A DNA stretch of 40,191 bases from NCBI GenBank assembly GCA_036398215.1, contig DASWHK010000330.1, forward strand, positions 1 to 40,191. Reading direction: 5' to 3'. This stretch comes from DASWHK01 sp036398215 (GTDB lineage Bacteria; Acidobacteriota; UBA890). Within the stretch, counting starts at the first letter, position 1. Each line of letters begins with the position of its first letter. A program made the position numbers and the translations under genes. The notes under the pieces are model-generated. The model searched no databases. It was not told where the DNA came from and saw nothing but the letters and a program-made list of their open reading frames with translations. This document shows positions 1-11,189 of the stretch, piece after piece.

Positions 1-1385
<1,385 letters not shown>

Positions 1386-1432
1386 CTAGTCCTTCCGTTA
1401 CAGTCCCCGCCAGGATGCGGCCGCTCGACCGA

Positions 1433-4333
1433 TTAGCTGGCGGCGCGGGCGCGACTCGCCGCCAGCGGCAGCGCGACGCGGAAGCAGGTACCGCGGCCGC
1501 TCTCGCTCCGCACCGTGATCGTGCCGCGATGCTCCTGGACGATGCCGTAGGTCACCGATAAACCGAGCCCGGTGCCCTTGCCGGTACCCTTGGTCGTAAA
1601 GAAGGGGTCGTAGATCTTGTGGATCTGCTCTTTGGGAATGCCGGTGCCGGTGTCGGCAATCTCGAGGATCACCTCGCCGTTCTGGCAGAAGGCGCGGATG
1701 CTCAGGTCACCGCCGTCGGGCATCGAGTCGCGGGCGTTCAGCACCAGGTTCATCAGCACCTGCTGCAGCTTGCCGGGGTCTCCCCAGACCGCCGGCAACG
1801 ACTCGTCGAGCCGGGTCTCGACGCGGACCTTCCGCTTCGACAGGGGCAGCTCGGCCAGCGCCAGGGTCTCGTCGACCACCGCGCCGATATCGACCGCCTG
1901 CATCTCCGATGCCTGCTGGCGGGAGAAGTTGAGCAGGTTGTTGACGATGCTCGACGCCCGGAAAGTCTGCTTCTCGATCTTCTCGAGGATGGGCCGGCGG
2001 GGATCGCTCTCCGGCATCTTCCGCTGCATCATCTGGACGTAGCTGGAGATGCCCGCCAGCGGCGTGTTCACCTCGTGGGCGACCCCGGCGGCGAGCAGGC
2101 CGACCGAAGCCAGCCGATCAGATTGCCGCAGCTGCGTCTCGAGCTCGCTGTGCTCGGTGACGTCGTCGACCAGCACGACCGTGGGCCGATGGCCCTTCTC
2201 CCCGAGCAGCGGGGCCACCGACAAGTTGACGATGCGGTCGATCCCGTCGCGGCTGCGCAGCGCCACGCGGTAGGCCGAAGCGATGGGCTCTGCTCCCTGC
2301 TCGACGCGCCCCCGGGCCTGCTCCAGCGCCGCCAGGAAGCTGGCCGGGAACAGCTCGTCGACGTGCTTGCGGATGGCCTCGTTGCCGGGGATGCCGTGGG
2401 TGGCCTCCAGCGAGCGATTCCACAGCCGCACGCGCCCGTCGGGATCGAGAACCATCACGCCGACCTTGATGCTCTGCACGATGTTCTCGTTGTAGTTCTT
2501 CAGGCGCTCGAGCTCCTGGGCCCGCACGTGCGCCTGCCGGTAGAGCAGCGCGTTGTCCAGCGCCAGCGCCGCGTGCGAAGTCAGCATCTGGAGGACCTTG
2601 AGGTCCTCCGACGACAGGTAGTCGCCGGACAGCGTCCGGCCGAGGGCCAGGAGGCCGAGGACCTCACCCTTGACGACGAGCGGCAGGAAGTAGGCGAGGT
2701 CCTCTTCGCTGAGAACGTCGCGGTCGGCGGGGAACTCGTCGAGCAGCCCCGACATGTCCTCGACGTAGATGAACTCGCGGTTGGCGAGCGCCGAGGCCAG
2801 GAACTCGGAGAACGCCCCCGATAACCGGCGTCCCTCGGCGAAGGAGCCTTCGGTCGACACCAGCCGCAGGTGCGAGCCTTGCTCTTCCTTGAGCAGGACC
2901 GCGATGCGGCCGACGGCGACCATCTTGCGGACCCGCTGCACCAGCAGCTCGACCACCTGCCCGAGGTCGAGCTCGGTGTTGAGCTCGCGGGCGAAATCGA
3001 GGATGCCCCGGCGCGAGCGGTAGCGGTCGCGGTAGTACATCCGGTCGAGGGTGTCTTGGACGAGGTCGCGAAGCGGAGCGAAGGCGATGGCGACGATCAG
3101 CGTCGCCAGAAACGCCCCTGCCCGCGCCAGGTCGACGTCGATGCCCCCCAGCACGTTGCGCAACGCCCACTCCACTCCCACGTAAACGCCGAGCACGGCG
3201 AGCGCCGCCACCGAGTAGGCGAGCGCCCGCTTGAGGATCACCTCGACGTCCCAGAGCCGGAAGCCGACGGCGGCGTAGCCGAAGCAGATCGGGATCAGCA
3301 CGAACGGCAGGACCGTCAGATCGAGGAGCGGGTGCGTGACGCCGACCACGAACAGCGGCACGTAGAGGGCGACGAACGGAAACATGCCGATGGCGAGGCC
3401 GCCGATCAGCCAGGTCAGGCGGCGGCGCTCGATGGGCGTCACCGTCACCTTGTAGCTGTGGGCGATCAACAGGGCGCCGAGCCCCAGCGCCACCGCGATG
3501 TAGATCAGATCGAGGTTGTTGAGCACGTCGAGCGCCGGGTAGAAGGCCGCCGGCGTCAAGCGCAACGCCTCGGCGCCGCCGATCAGCACCACGTAGCTGA
3601 AGAACAGCAGCGCGCCCGGCGCGAAGATGCCCGTGAGCCAGGCGGCGCGACGCTGCTCGAAGTTCGGCTTGGGGCGCGGAAACGTCAGCGCGAAGTACAG
3701 GAACAGGCCGGGAAGCGCGTTGCGCCCGAGCTGATCGAGCCAGTAGATCGCCGCGTAGAAAGGATCGTCCGGGCGCGTCGGGTAGAACACGAGCACCGCG
3801 TAGAACGCCGCCGCCAGCCAGAAGAAGCGCGCCGCGATGCCCGTCAGGCGGCGGCCCGAGCCCGCCTCGGCCTCGCGCCGCCGCATGAGCACGAAGACGC
3901 CGGCAACCAACGACGCGGCGCCCACCAGGCAGAGATAGAAGTAGGCGTAGATGGGGATCTCGACGCTGCCGACCTCGATCGGCGCCTGGATCTGGGCCCC
4001 GTCGCGCTGGACGACGTAATCGACGCGCTCGCCGGGGATCATCAACCACAGGGCGGCGGGGACGAAGTCGGGCACGCCGGGCTCGACGGGCAGGTCACCG
4101 ATCATTACCAGGCGGTCGCCCGCCTGCAGGCCGGCCTGGTCGCCGGGGCCTCCGGGCACGACGGCGTCGGCGACCAGGGCTTCGTCGCGCTCGACCCAAA
4201 CGACGCCGTCGGTCGGTTCCTCGAAGTGCAGGCGGTTGACGAAGCTGACTACGCCGAGAAAGACCAGCGCGCCGGTAAGCACGATCAGGCCGATGAGCCT
4301 CAGAATGTCGATGCGTTGTTGGTCGGCTGTCAT
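1433..4333 (-). CDS. Membrane sensor histidine kinase with PDZ, GAF and PAS domains
   Basis: A 966-residue kinase encoded just upstream of the NtrC-type regulator, so the two form a two-component pair. Order of parts: TM helix at about 10-32; PDZ-like extracytoplasmic segment at about 45-115 (GPGDQAGLQAGDRLVMIG); multi-helix membrane region at about 125-420; GAF-like domain at about 440-600; PAS at about 615-735; HisKA with H-box AAGVAHEVNTPL (phospho-His 753); HATPase with N-box NLVLNARDS (Asn866), DTGTGIP and FFTTKGTGKGTGLGL. The catalytic residues look intact. The NtrB-like C-terminus fits a sigma-54 partner. The PDZ between the first helix and the membrane array suggests sensing of an envelope protein or peptide, which is inference. 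There is no clear Shine-Dalgarno before ATG 4333. Confidence 0.93.
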   Translation of the reverse strand: MTADQQRIDILRLIGLIVLTGALVFLGVVSFVNRLHFEEPTDGVVWVERDEALVADAVVPGGPGDQAGLQAGDRLVMIGDLPVEPGVPDFVPAALWLMIPGERVDYVVQRDGAQIQAPIEVGSVEIPIYAYFYLCLVGAASLVAGVFVLMRRREAEAGSGRRLTGIAARFFWLAAAFYAVLVFYPTRPDDPFYAAIYWLDQLGRNALPGLFLYFALTFPRPKPNFEQRRAAWLTGIFAPGALLFFSYVVLIGGAEALRLTPAAFYPALDVLNNLDLIYIAVALGLGALLIAHSYKVTVTPIERRRLTWLIGGLAIGMFPFVALYVPLFVVGVTHPLLDLTVLPFVLIPICFGYAAVGFRLWDVEVILKRALAYSVAALAVLGVYVGVEWALRNVLGGIDVDLARAGAFLATLIVAIAFAPLRDLVQDTLDRMYYRDRYRSRRGILDFARELNTELDLGQVVELLVQRVRKMVAVGRIAVLLKEEQGSHLRLVSTEGSFAEGRRLSGAFSEFLASALANREFIYVEDMSGLLDEFPADRDVLSEEDLAYFLPLVVKGEVLGLLALGRTLSGDYLSSEDLKVLQMLTSHAALALDNALLYRQAHVRAQELERLKNYNENIVQSIKVGVMVLDPDGRVRLWNRSLEATHGIPGNEAIRKHVDELFPASFLAALEQARGRVEQGAEPIASAYRVALRSRDGIDRIVNLSVAPLLGEKGHRPTVVLVDDVTEHSELETQLRQSDRLASVGLLAAGVAHEVNTPLAGISSYVQMMQRKMPESDPRRPILEKIEKQTFRASSIVNNLLNFSRQQASEMQAVDIGAVVDETLALAELPLSKRKVRVETRLDESLPAVWGDPGKLQQVLMNLVLNARDSMPDGGDLSIRAFCQNGEVILEIADTGTGIPKEQIHKIYDPFFTTKGTGKGTGLGLSVTYGIVQEHRGTITVRSESGRGTCFRVALPLAASRARAAS

Positions 4334-4711
4334 TGGGCTGCGCGCCGCGCTTCGGGATCTGTTCCCGTCACGCTTCCCGGAAACCTGTCAGAGATGCTCA
4401 AGCTCCCTACAGACCTACTCCCCGAATAACGTTAGCAAACCGCATACCACGAGAGAAGATCCGACGAGGGCCGAGATCGCCGCTTCCGCGTGGCTTCGTG
4501 GGACCCTGCGACGGCGGGATCGCGCTCAAATCCAAAAATTTGGTTCGTCATTCCAACGAATTAGATTCGCTCCGGAAATTTGGTTCGCACGCGGGGTCGC
4601 GCGCCGGGAGCGGCGAACGGGCGTGCTCGACGCCAGTTCGAGAATGCCGACTCATCGCAAGGCAGTTTGATACGCGGTCGCCGGCGGCAAAACCGCGAGA
4701 GAAAATGCCCG
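4334..4711. other. Intergenic region with a 12-bp direct repeat
   Basis: This stretch lies upstream of the histidine kinase operon and downstream of the barrel protein. No coding frame is convincing. It is locally A+T-richer than its surroundings at 4529-4587 and holds AAATTTGGTTCG twice, at 4536-4547 and 4576-4587, 40 bp apart (about four helical turns). This could be an operator for the kinase-regulator operon. No sigma-70 or sigma-54 promoter can be assigned with confidence. Confidence 0.4.
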
Positions 4712-6424
4712 CTAGAAGCGGACCGCGAGGCCGCCGCTGACCAGACGCGACAGGACCGGCGCGTCGCCGAGGCGGAAGTCGAAGACGCCGTCGTAGGTGC
4801 GGCCGAAGACGTTCTGGATATTCACCAGCGCTGCCCAGTCGCTGGCCAGGGCGCGGAACGGAAGGGGCTGCCGGACGCGGACGTCCCAGCGCTCATAGCT
4901 GCTGTCGAGGTTGCCGTCGCGGACGACCGGGACGCCCAACTGCCAGTGATAGGTGGCCCCGACGCGGGTGTCGTAGCTGCCCACGATTGTCTCGAGGCCG
5001 GCGGCCAGCTCATGGACCACGTCGACGTCGGCACCGTCTGGATCGTAGCTCGCCTCGGCCAGCAGGCCGCGCTCGGCCGCCAACTCCGCGGGCAACGAGC
5101 CACCGGTGCGCCGCCCGTAGGCATAGCTGACCAGGCCCGAGACGCCTTCCCAGACGGAGCCGCGAACATCGACCTCGAAGCCCTGGGTCACCGAATCGCC
5201 GACGTTGGCGACCATGTAGTCGCTGGTGCCCGTCGCGTTGGCGAGATAGATGCCGACCAGCTCCTCGGCAACCTCGTCATGGAAGGCGCGCGCCCGCACC
5301 TCGGTCGTGGCGCTGCCGCTGCGGACGCCGACCTCGTAGCGAAGCGTCCGCTCGGGGTCGATGCCGTCGATCGAGAGCACGTCCATGTAGCGGATGGCCA
5401 GCGGGTCGACCTGGAAGCGCAGCTCGGCGAGACCGGGGGCTTCGGCGTCGTAGGAAACCGAGGTGGTCAACGAGAACGAGTCGATCGGAGCGAAGGCGAC
5501 CTGGATCCGCGGCGACACCAGCACCCGCTCTTGCAAGTAGTTGTAATGCTCGAAGCGAAGCCCGTAGCCGACCCGGAGGGTCTTGCCGAGGCGCCAGTAG
5601 TCCTCCGCCGCGACGCTGCCAACCCACATCTGGCGGGCGTCATCGTCGATGCCGAGCAGCGCCAGGTCCTTGGCGGCGTAGCCGATGCCGACGCGCAGCC
5701 CGTGGCTGTCGCTCATGACGCGCGAAACGTCGCTGCGGGCGCGGATGACGCCACCGTCGGCGACCTGGCCGCGGAACACCCAGCTCTGCTTGCCGCTGCC
5801 AAAGGAGCCCATCGACAGCTCGGTCGCCGAGCGACCGTCGGCAAGCTCGCCGTCGGCGGGCGCCATCGTCCACATGCTCAGCTCGCCACCCAGGTTGTCC
5901 CACAGCGACGGACCGTCGATCTCGTCGAGCCAGGATCGGGGGCGATCGGAATCGATTTCGGTGCGCCGCAGCACGTCACGAACCTTGGGGCGGAAGGCCC
6001 AGCCGAGGTCGAGCGGGGCGCCCGCGGCCAGCAGCGAGGCGACCTGACGCTCCGAGCGCAGCTGCAGGCTCATGGGCTCGGGCCGCGGAACGGCGACCTC
6101 CGGCACGACCGCGCTGACGAACCCGAAGCTGCGTGCCATCAACGTATACACGCCGGGCGCCAGCTCGCCGATGACGAAGCGGCCGCTGGAATCCGAAACC
6201 GTCAGTGCCGGCGGCTCCTGGGAGCCACGCAGGGCGACGGCGACGAGGGCGCCGATCAGCGGCAGGCCGCTGCCGTCGTAGACGGTGCCGCGCAGCTCGC
6301 TGCCCTGCTGCAAAAGCTGGGCTTCGCCGCTGCTCGCGAAGGCCGCCGCCGGCTGCGCCACGACCAGCGTGGCCACGACAGCCGCCAACAGCGGGCAGAG
6401 AAACCTGCCCCTACGGGCGAGCAT
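4712..6424 (-). CDS. Outer-membrane beta-barrel protein with carboxypeptidase-regulatory-like domain (TonB-receptor-like, plug not seen)
   Basis: Start taken at ATG 6424 because it opens directly with a signal peptide (MLARRGRF, then LLAAVVATLVVAQPAAA). The same frame stays open to a GTG at 6475 with an ATG at 6442, so the start is uncertain. The mature N-terminus is a carboxypeptidase-regulatory-like Ig fold (GTVYDGSGLPLIGALVAV ... GRFVIGELAPGVYTLMA). The rest is alternating beta strands ending in Phe (GGLAVRF), the C-terminal signature of outer-membrane barrels. The 570 residues are short for a TonB-dependent receptor, and no plug motif is visible between the Ig domain and the barrel. Membership in the CarboxypepD_reg/TonB-receptor-like group is likely; the substrate is unknown. 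Confidence 0.8.
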   Translation of the reverse strand: MLARRGRFLCPLLAAVVATLVVAQPAAAFASSGEAQLLQQGSELRGTVYDGSGLPLIGALVAVALRGSQEPPALTVSDSSGRFVIGELAPGVYTLMARSFGFVSAVVPEVAVPRPEPMSLQLRSERQVASLLAAGAPLDLGWAFRPKVRDVLRRTEIDSDRPRSWLDEIDGPSLWDNLGGELSMWTMAPADGELADGRSATELSMGSFGSGKQSWVFRGQVADGGVIRARSDVSRVMSDSHGLRVGIGYAAKDLALLGIDDDARQMWVGSVAAEDYWRLGKTLRVGYGLRFEHYNYLQERVLVSPRIQVAFAPIDSFSLTTSVSYDAEAPGLAELRFQVDPLAIRYMDVLSIDGIDPERTLRYEVGVRSGSATTEVRARAFHDEVAEELVGIYLANATGTSDYMVANVGDSVTQGFEVDVRGSVWEGVSGLVSYAYGRRTGGSLPAELAAERGLLAEASYDPDGADVDVVHELAAGLETIVGSYDTRVGATYHWQLGVPVVRDGNLDSSYERWDVRVRQPLPFRALASDWAALVNIQNVFGRTYDGVFDFRLGDAPVLSRLVSGGLAVRF

Positions 6425-6758
6425 CTGTGAAGAGGTGATCATGAGCGTGCAGAATTTGCCCCTTTTGGCGGTCACTGTACCACCCCGTTTCGCCGCGAAT
6501 CAACAGAACAGCGCCCCGAGGCGAGAAATAGACCACACTCCTCGCGCGGGCGCCAGGGACGGCACGGCCGCCGACGTGGAAAGGTGCTGACCCAGCCACC
6601 ACACCCCCCGCGCGGGCGCCGGGGTGAGCACCTCCGAAATCGCCAAGCCCAGAGGGTCCTGTCACCACCCTCCCCCGCGCGGCCGCCGCCGGGGGCGGCC
6701 GCGGAACCGGCCCTTCGAGCGGCTTGACGGCGTCTGGCCGGCCTGACAGGTTGCCGGG
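6425..6758. other. Divergent intergenic region before polA
   Basis: Lies between the minus-strand barrel gene and plus-strand polA. It is very GC-rich, with CGCGCGGGCGCC occurring at 6544-6555 and 6611-6622, which gives hairpin potential. No further gene and no confident promoter were seen. Confidence 0.4.
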
Positions 6759-9440
6759 GTGAGCGCCGCCGCCAAATCCCGCCTCTATCTCGTCGACGCC
6801 AGCGGCCACATCTTCCGGGCCTTCTACGCCATCCCCGGGCTGACCACGTCGAAAGGGCTGCCGACCAACGCCACGCTCGGCTTCACCAACATGATCCGCA
6901 AGCTGGTGCGCGAGCAGAAGCCGGACTACATCATCGCGGCGTTCGACCCCCCGGGGCTCACCCATCGCCACGAGGCTTTCGAAGACTACAAAGCATCGCG
7001 CGACGAGACCCCCGAGGACCTGATCGCGCAGGTCCCCTACGTGCGGCGCGTCTGCGAGGCCCTGCGCATTCCGGTCATCGAGATCCCCGGCTACGAGGCC
7101 GACGACGTCATCGGCACTCTCGCCGGCAAGGCGCGCAACGCCGGCATCGAGGTGGTGATCGTTTCCGAAGACAAGGACCTCCTGCAGCTCGTCGACGACG
7201 GCACCACCATGTTCTCGGAGCGCCAGGGCCGGGTCGTGTACGACCGCGCTCGGGTGCAGGACAAGTACGGCATCCCGCCCGAGAGCATCCCCGATCTGCT
7301 GGCGCTGATGGGCGACTCGGTCGACGACATCCCCGGCGTCAAGGGCATCGGCGCCAAGGGCGCGCAGATGATCCTGCAGGAGTACGGCAGCATCGAGACG
7401 GCGATCGAGCACGCCGACGAGATCACCAAGATGAAGTACGGCGAGAAGCTCGCCGCCGGCGCCGACATGGCGCGGCTCTCCAAGGAGCTGGCGACGGTGC
7501 GCACCGACCTGCCGCTGGAGCTCGACCTCGAGGCGTTCCGCGCCCAGGAGCCCGATCGCAAGCTGGCCCGCAAGCTCTTCGGCGAGCTCGAGTTCCGCTC
7601 GATCCTCGAGGAGTTCATCGACAGCGGCGTCGAAGAGGTCGCCTACCGCGCGCTCGGCAGCGCCGAGGAGCTCGCCGACGCGCTCGCCGAGGGGCGCCAG
7701 GCCGGCCGCCTGTCGTTCGACCTCGAGACCACCCACGAGCAGCCGGTGCGTGCCGAGATCGTCGGCGTGGCGCTGAGCTGGGAGCCGGGCACCGGCGTAT
7801 ACCTGCCGCTTGCCCACACGACACTCGGCGCCGACAACGCGATGAGCGTCGCGGACGCGCTCGAGGAGCTGGCCCCCAGCCTCACCGATCGCTCCATCAA
7901 GCTCATCGGCCAGAACCTCAAGTACGACCTGATCGTCTTGAAACGCCACGGCGTCGCCGGCATCGAGCCCTGGTTCGACACCATGATCGCCTCGTATCTC
8001 CTCCACCCTACGCGCACCGGGCACGGCCTCGAAGGCCTCGCCGTCGACTACCTCGGCATCAAGATGACGCCCTTCAAGGACATCGTCCCCAACAAGGGCG
8101 CCACCTTCGACGAGGTGCCGATCGACGCCGCCACCGGCTACGCCGCCGAGGACGCCGACGTCGCCCTGCGGCTCAGCGGGCTGTTCGAGCCCGAGCTGGA
8201 GGCCGCCAACCTCGGCGAGCTGTACCGCGACCTCGAGCTGCCGCTGATGCACGTGCTCGCCGACATGGAGCTGAAGGGCGTGCGGATCGACTCCGACTAC
8301 CTCGCGGCGATGGGCGGGAAGGTCGAGGCGCAGTTGGACTCCCTGCAAAAGAACATCTGGGAGGAATGTGGCGAGGAGTTCAACATCAACTCTCCCAAGC
8401 AGCTCGGTGAGGTGCTGTTCGACAGGCTCGAGCTGCCCTCCGGCAGCCGCACCACCAAGACCGGCTCGCGCTCCACCAAGGCCGAGGTGCTCGACAAGCT
8501 CGCCGAGAAGTACCCGATCGCCCGCCAGATCATCGAGTACCGCGAGCTCGCCAAGCTCAAGGGCACCTACATCGACTCGCTGCCAGCGCTGGTCAACCCG
8601 GCGACCGGCCGGCTGCACGCGTCGTTCAACCAGACGGTGGCCGCCACCGGCCGGCTGTCGAGCAGCGACCCCAACCTCCAGAACATCCCGGTTCGCTCCG
8701 AGCTGGGCCGCCAGATCCGCCGCGCCTTCATCCCCGCCGACGGCCACTCGCTGCTGGTCGCCGACTACTCGCAGATCGAGCTGCGGATCATGGCGCACCT
8801 GTCCGGCGACCCGCGGCTGCAGGCCGCCTTCCGGGAAGGCGTCGACATCCACCGCGCCACCGCCGCCGCGATCTTCGGCATCGAGCCCGAAGAGGTCACC
8901 GCGCAGCAGCGCGATCGCGCCAAGGTGATCAACTTCGGCATCATGTACGGAATGGGGCCGCAGCGGCTGGCGCGCGAGTTCGGGGTCAGCCTCAAGGACG
9001 CCCGCGCCTTCATCGACGATTACTTCGAGATCTACTCCGACGTGAAGCGCTTCCTCGACCGGACGATCGACAAGGCCAAGGACGACGGCTACGTCACCAC
9101 CCTGCTGGGCCGCATCCGCTACCTGCCCGAGCTGCACAGCCACCAGCGCTCGGTGCAATCGTTCGGCGAGCGCATCGCGGTCAACACGCCGCTGCAGGGG
9201 ACCGCCGCCGACATGATCAAGCGCGCCATGGTCACCCTCCACCGCCGGCTCGCCGAGGAGCGCACCGGCGCCGAGATCACCATCCAGGTCCACGACGAGC
9301 TGGTCCTCGAGGTCCCGCAGGGCGCCGAGCAAGAGGTCGGCGAGATCGTCCGCGAGGAGATGGTGTCCGCGATCGAGCTCGACGTGCCGCTGGTCGTCGA
9401 CATCGGCTGGGGGCCGAACTGGATGGACGCGAAGGCCTGA
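6759..9440 (+). CDS. polA: DNA polymerase I
   Basis: 893 residues, a normal PolA length, starting at GTG 6759 with AGG eight bases upstream. The 5'-3' exonuclease/flap domain covers about 1-290 (YLVDASGHIFRAFYA; DDIPGVKGIGAKGA). The 3'-5' proofreading domain at about 300-480 looks active: DxE in SFDLETTHE, NLKYDLIVLKRHG and YAAEDADVALRL keep the exonuclease acidic residues. The polymerase domain at about 500-893 has motif A (VADYSQIELRIMAHLSGD), motif B (RAKVINFGIMYGMG) and motif C (VHDELVLEVP). It fills gaps and removes RNA primers in replication and repair. It is followed by the FmdB-like gene and serS on the same strand. Confidence 0.98.
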   Translation: MSAAAKSRLYLVDASGHIFRAFYAIPGLTTSKGLPTNATLGFTNMIRKLVREQKPDYIIAAFDPPGLTHRHEAFEDYKASRDETPEDLIAQVPYVRRVCEALRIPVIEIPGYEADDVIGTLAGKARNAGIEVVIVSEDKDLLQLVDDGTTMFSERQGRVVYDRARVQDKYGIPPESIPDLLALMGDSVDDIPGVKGIGAKGAQMILQEYGSIETAIEHADEITKMKYGEKLAAGADMARLSKELATVRTDLPLELDLEAFRAQEPDRKLARKLFGELEFRSILEEFIDSGVEEVAYRALGSAEELADALAEGRQAGRLSFDLETTHEQPVRAEIVGVALSWEPGTGVYLPLAHTTLGADNAMSVADALEELAPSLTDRSIKLIGQNLKYDLIVLKRHGVAGIEPWFDTMIASYLLHPTRTGHGLEGLAVDYLGIKMTPFKDIVPNKGATFDEVPIDAATGYAAEDADVALRLSGLFEPELEAANLGELYRDLELPLMHVLADMELKGVRIDSDYLAAMGGKVEAQLDSLQKNIWEECGEEFNINSPKQLGEVLFDRLELPSGSRTTKTGSRSTKAEVLDKLAEKYPIARQIIEYRELAKLKGTYIDSLPALVNPATGRLHASFNQTVAATGRLSSSDPNLQNIPVRSELGRQIRRAFIPADGHSLLVADYSQIELRIMAHLSGDPRLQAAFREGVDIHRATAAAIFGIEPEEVTAQQRDRAKVINFGIMYGMGPQRLAREFGVSLKDARAFIDDYFEIYSDVKRFLDRTIDKAKDDGYVTTLLGRIRYLPELHSHQRSVQSFGERIAVNTPLQGTAADMIKRAMVTLHRRLAEERTGAEITIQVHDELVLEVPQGAEQEVGEIVREEMVSAIELDVPLVVDIGWGPNWMDAKA

Positions 9441-9563
9441 CAGCCCGCACGACTGGGAGTGCCGTCTCACGACGTAGCAGGGCGCGATATACTCGACGTT
9501 TCAGTCCTCGTGGTTTCCCGGAGATCGCAACACCCCCGTTCCAGAAAGACTCGCGACGTTCCC

Positions 9564-9887
9564 ATGCCCATCTACGAATACGAGTGTCGGCGCTGCGGCC
9601 ACCGCTTTGAGCTCATCCAGAGCTTTTCGGACAAGCCCCGCCAGCGCTGCCCCGAGTGCTCCGGCAAGGTCGACCGGCTGATCAGCTCGTCGGCCATCCG
9701 CTTCAAGGGAACCGGCTGGTACGTGACCGACTACGCCGGCAAGGGCAAGGAAGAGAAGACGGAGTCGGGCGGCGACGCCGGTACGGCCGAGGCCTCTGAT
9801 ACCTCCGAGAAGGCCGGCGCGAGCGACAAGAAGGATTCCAAGAAGGCGGCGGCGAAAAAGGAAAAGAAGGAGAAGAAGGCCTCCTAG
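9564..9887 (+). CDS. FmdB-family zinc-ribbon protein
   Basis: 107 residues. The start is set at ATG 9564 because the protein then opens with the family signature MPIYEYECRRCGHRFE. The longer upstream frame is not protein-like. Two CxxC pairs (CRRC and CPEC) form a zinc ribbon in the first 45 residues. RFKGTGWYVTDY follows, and then a Lys/Ala/Glu-rich low-complexity tail of about 45 residues (KKAAAKKEKKEKK). FmdB-type proteins are annotated as putative regulators, but the molecular role is not settled. A possible -10 hexamer TATACT lies at 9488-9493, with no good -35. serS begins 9 bp after its stop, suggesting co-transcription. Confidence 0.9.
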   Translation: MPIYEYECRRCGHRFELIQSFSDKPRQRCPECSGKVDRLISSSAIRFKGTGWYVTDYAGKGKEEKTESGGDAGTAEASDTSEKAGASDKKDSKKAAAKKEKKEKKAS

Positions 9888-9896
9888 CACCAACCC

Positions 9897-11189
9897 ATGC
9901 ACGACCTCCCCAGGCTCCGCAAAGACGCCGAGGCGGCGCGCCGGGCTTTCGCCTCCCGCAACGTCGATTTCGACCTCGACGAGCTGCTGCGCCGCGACGA
10001 GCGGCGCCGCGAGCTGATCACCGAGGGCGACGCCCTCAAGGCGCGGCGCAACGAGGCCGGCAAGAGGATCGGCGAGCTCAAGAAGAAGGGTGAGAGCGCC
10101 GACGCAATCATCGCCGAGATGGCCGAGGTCAGCGCCGCCGCGCAGAAGATCGACGCCGAGCGCGGCGAGCTCGACGCCGGCATCCACCGCGACCTGCTGG
10201 CGCTGCCCAACCTGCCGCACGAGAGCGTGCCGGTCGGCACCGACGAGTCCGCCAACCGGGTCGAGCGCCACTGGGGGGAGCCGCGCGACTTCGACTTCAA
10301 GGTCCTCGATCACGTCGACGTCGGCGAGAGCCTCGGCATCCTCGACTTCGGGCGCGCCGCCAAGGTGGCGGGGACGCGCTTCCCGGCCCAGTTCGGCGCC
10401 GGGGCCCGCCTGGAGCGAGCGCTGGCGGCGTTCATGCTCGACCTCGCCCGCGAGGAGGGCGGCTACCTCGAGGTGCTGACGCCGTTTCTCGTCCTGCCGG
10501 AGGCGATGGAGGGCAGCGGCCAGCTGCCGAAGTTCGCCGACGAGGCCTACTTCATCGAGAAGGACTCGCTCTACCTGATCCCGACCTCCGAGGTGCCGCT
10601 GGTCAACCTGCACCGCGGCGAGATCCTCGCCGAGGCCGACCTGCCGATCCGCTACTGCGCCTACACCCCCTGCTTCCGGCGCGAGGCGGGCACCTACGGC
10701 AAGGACACCCGCGGCATGATCCGCGTCCACCAGTTTACCAAGGTCGAGCTGGTCTGGTACACGACGCCGGAGGCCTCCTACGAGGCGCTCGAAACGCTGG
10801 TGGCCGACGCCGAGCGCGTCCTGCAGCGCCTCGAGCTGCCCTATCGGGTGGTGAGCCTGTCCACCGGCGACCTTGGCTTCGCATCCGCCAAGACCTACGA
10901 CCTCGAGGTCTGGCTGCCGTCCCAGGAGCGCTACCGAGAGATCTCCTCGTGCAGCAACTGCGAGGACTTCCAGGCCCGCCGCGCCGAAATCCGCTACCGG
11001 CCCGCCGAGGGCAACAAGCCGCGCCTCGTGCACACCCTCAACGGCTCCGGCCTGGCCATCGGCCGCACCATCGTCGCGCTGCTTGAGAACGGCCAGGAGG
11101 CCGACGGCAGCGTCACGATTCCCGATGCCCTGCGCCCCTACATGGGCGGGACGGAGCGCATCGAGCCGCTGCGAAGGCCGGGCGGCTGA
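9897..11189 (+). CDS. serS: Serine--tRNA ligase
   Basis: 430 residues, typical bacterial SerRS. Residues 1 to about 110 form the Arg/Glu-rich antiparallel coiled coil that grips the long variable arm of tRNA-Ser. The class II core has motif 2 (FRREAGTYGKDTRGMIRVHQF) and motif 3 (LNGSGLAIGRTIVALLEN). The TSEVPL loop and the active-site region SSCSNCEDFQARR are also present. It charges tRNA-Ser and tRNA-Sec in the cytoplasm; the latter matters here because a candidate selenoprotein is encoded at 33643-35073. Two tRNA-Ser genes lie at 28018-28202. Confidence 0.98.
   Translation: MHDLPRLRKDAEAARRAFASRNVDFDLDELLRRDERRRELITEGDALKARRNEAGKRIGELKKKGESADAIIAEMAEVSAAAQKIDAERGELDAGIHRDLLALPNLPHESVPVGTDESANRVERHWGEPRDFDFKVLDHVDVGESLGILDFGRAAKVAGTRFPAQFGAGARLERALAAFMLDLAREEGGYLEVLTPFLVLPEAMEGSGQLPKFADEAYFIEKDSLYLIPTSEVPLVNLHRGEILAEADLPIRYCAYTPCFRREAGTYGKDTRGMIRVHQFTKVELVWYTTPEASYEALETLVADAERVLQRLELPYRVVSLSTGDLGFASAKTYDLEVWLPSQERYREISSCSNCEDFQARRAEIRYRPAEGNKPRLVHTLNGSGLAIGRTIVALLENGQEADGSVTIPDALRPYMGGTERIEPLRRPGG

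Noticed and set aside
6411..9470. 1019-codon open frame antisense to polA
   Set aside because: High GC suppresses stops on the opposite strand; the translation is Val/Leu/Asp/Gly-biased shadow sequence with no domain.
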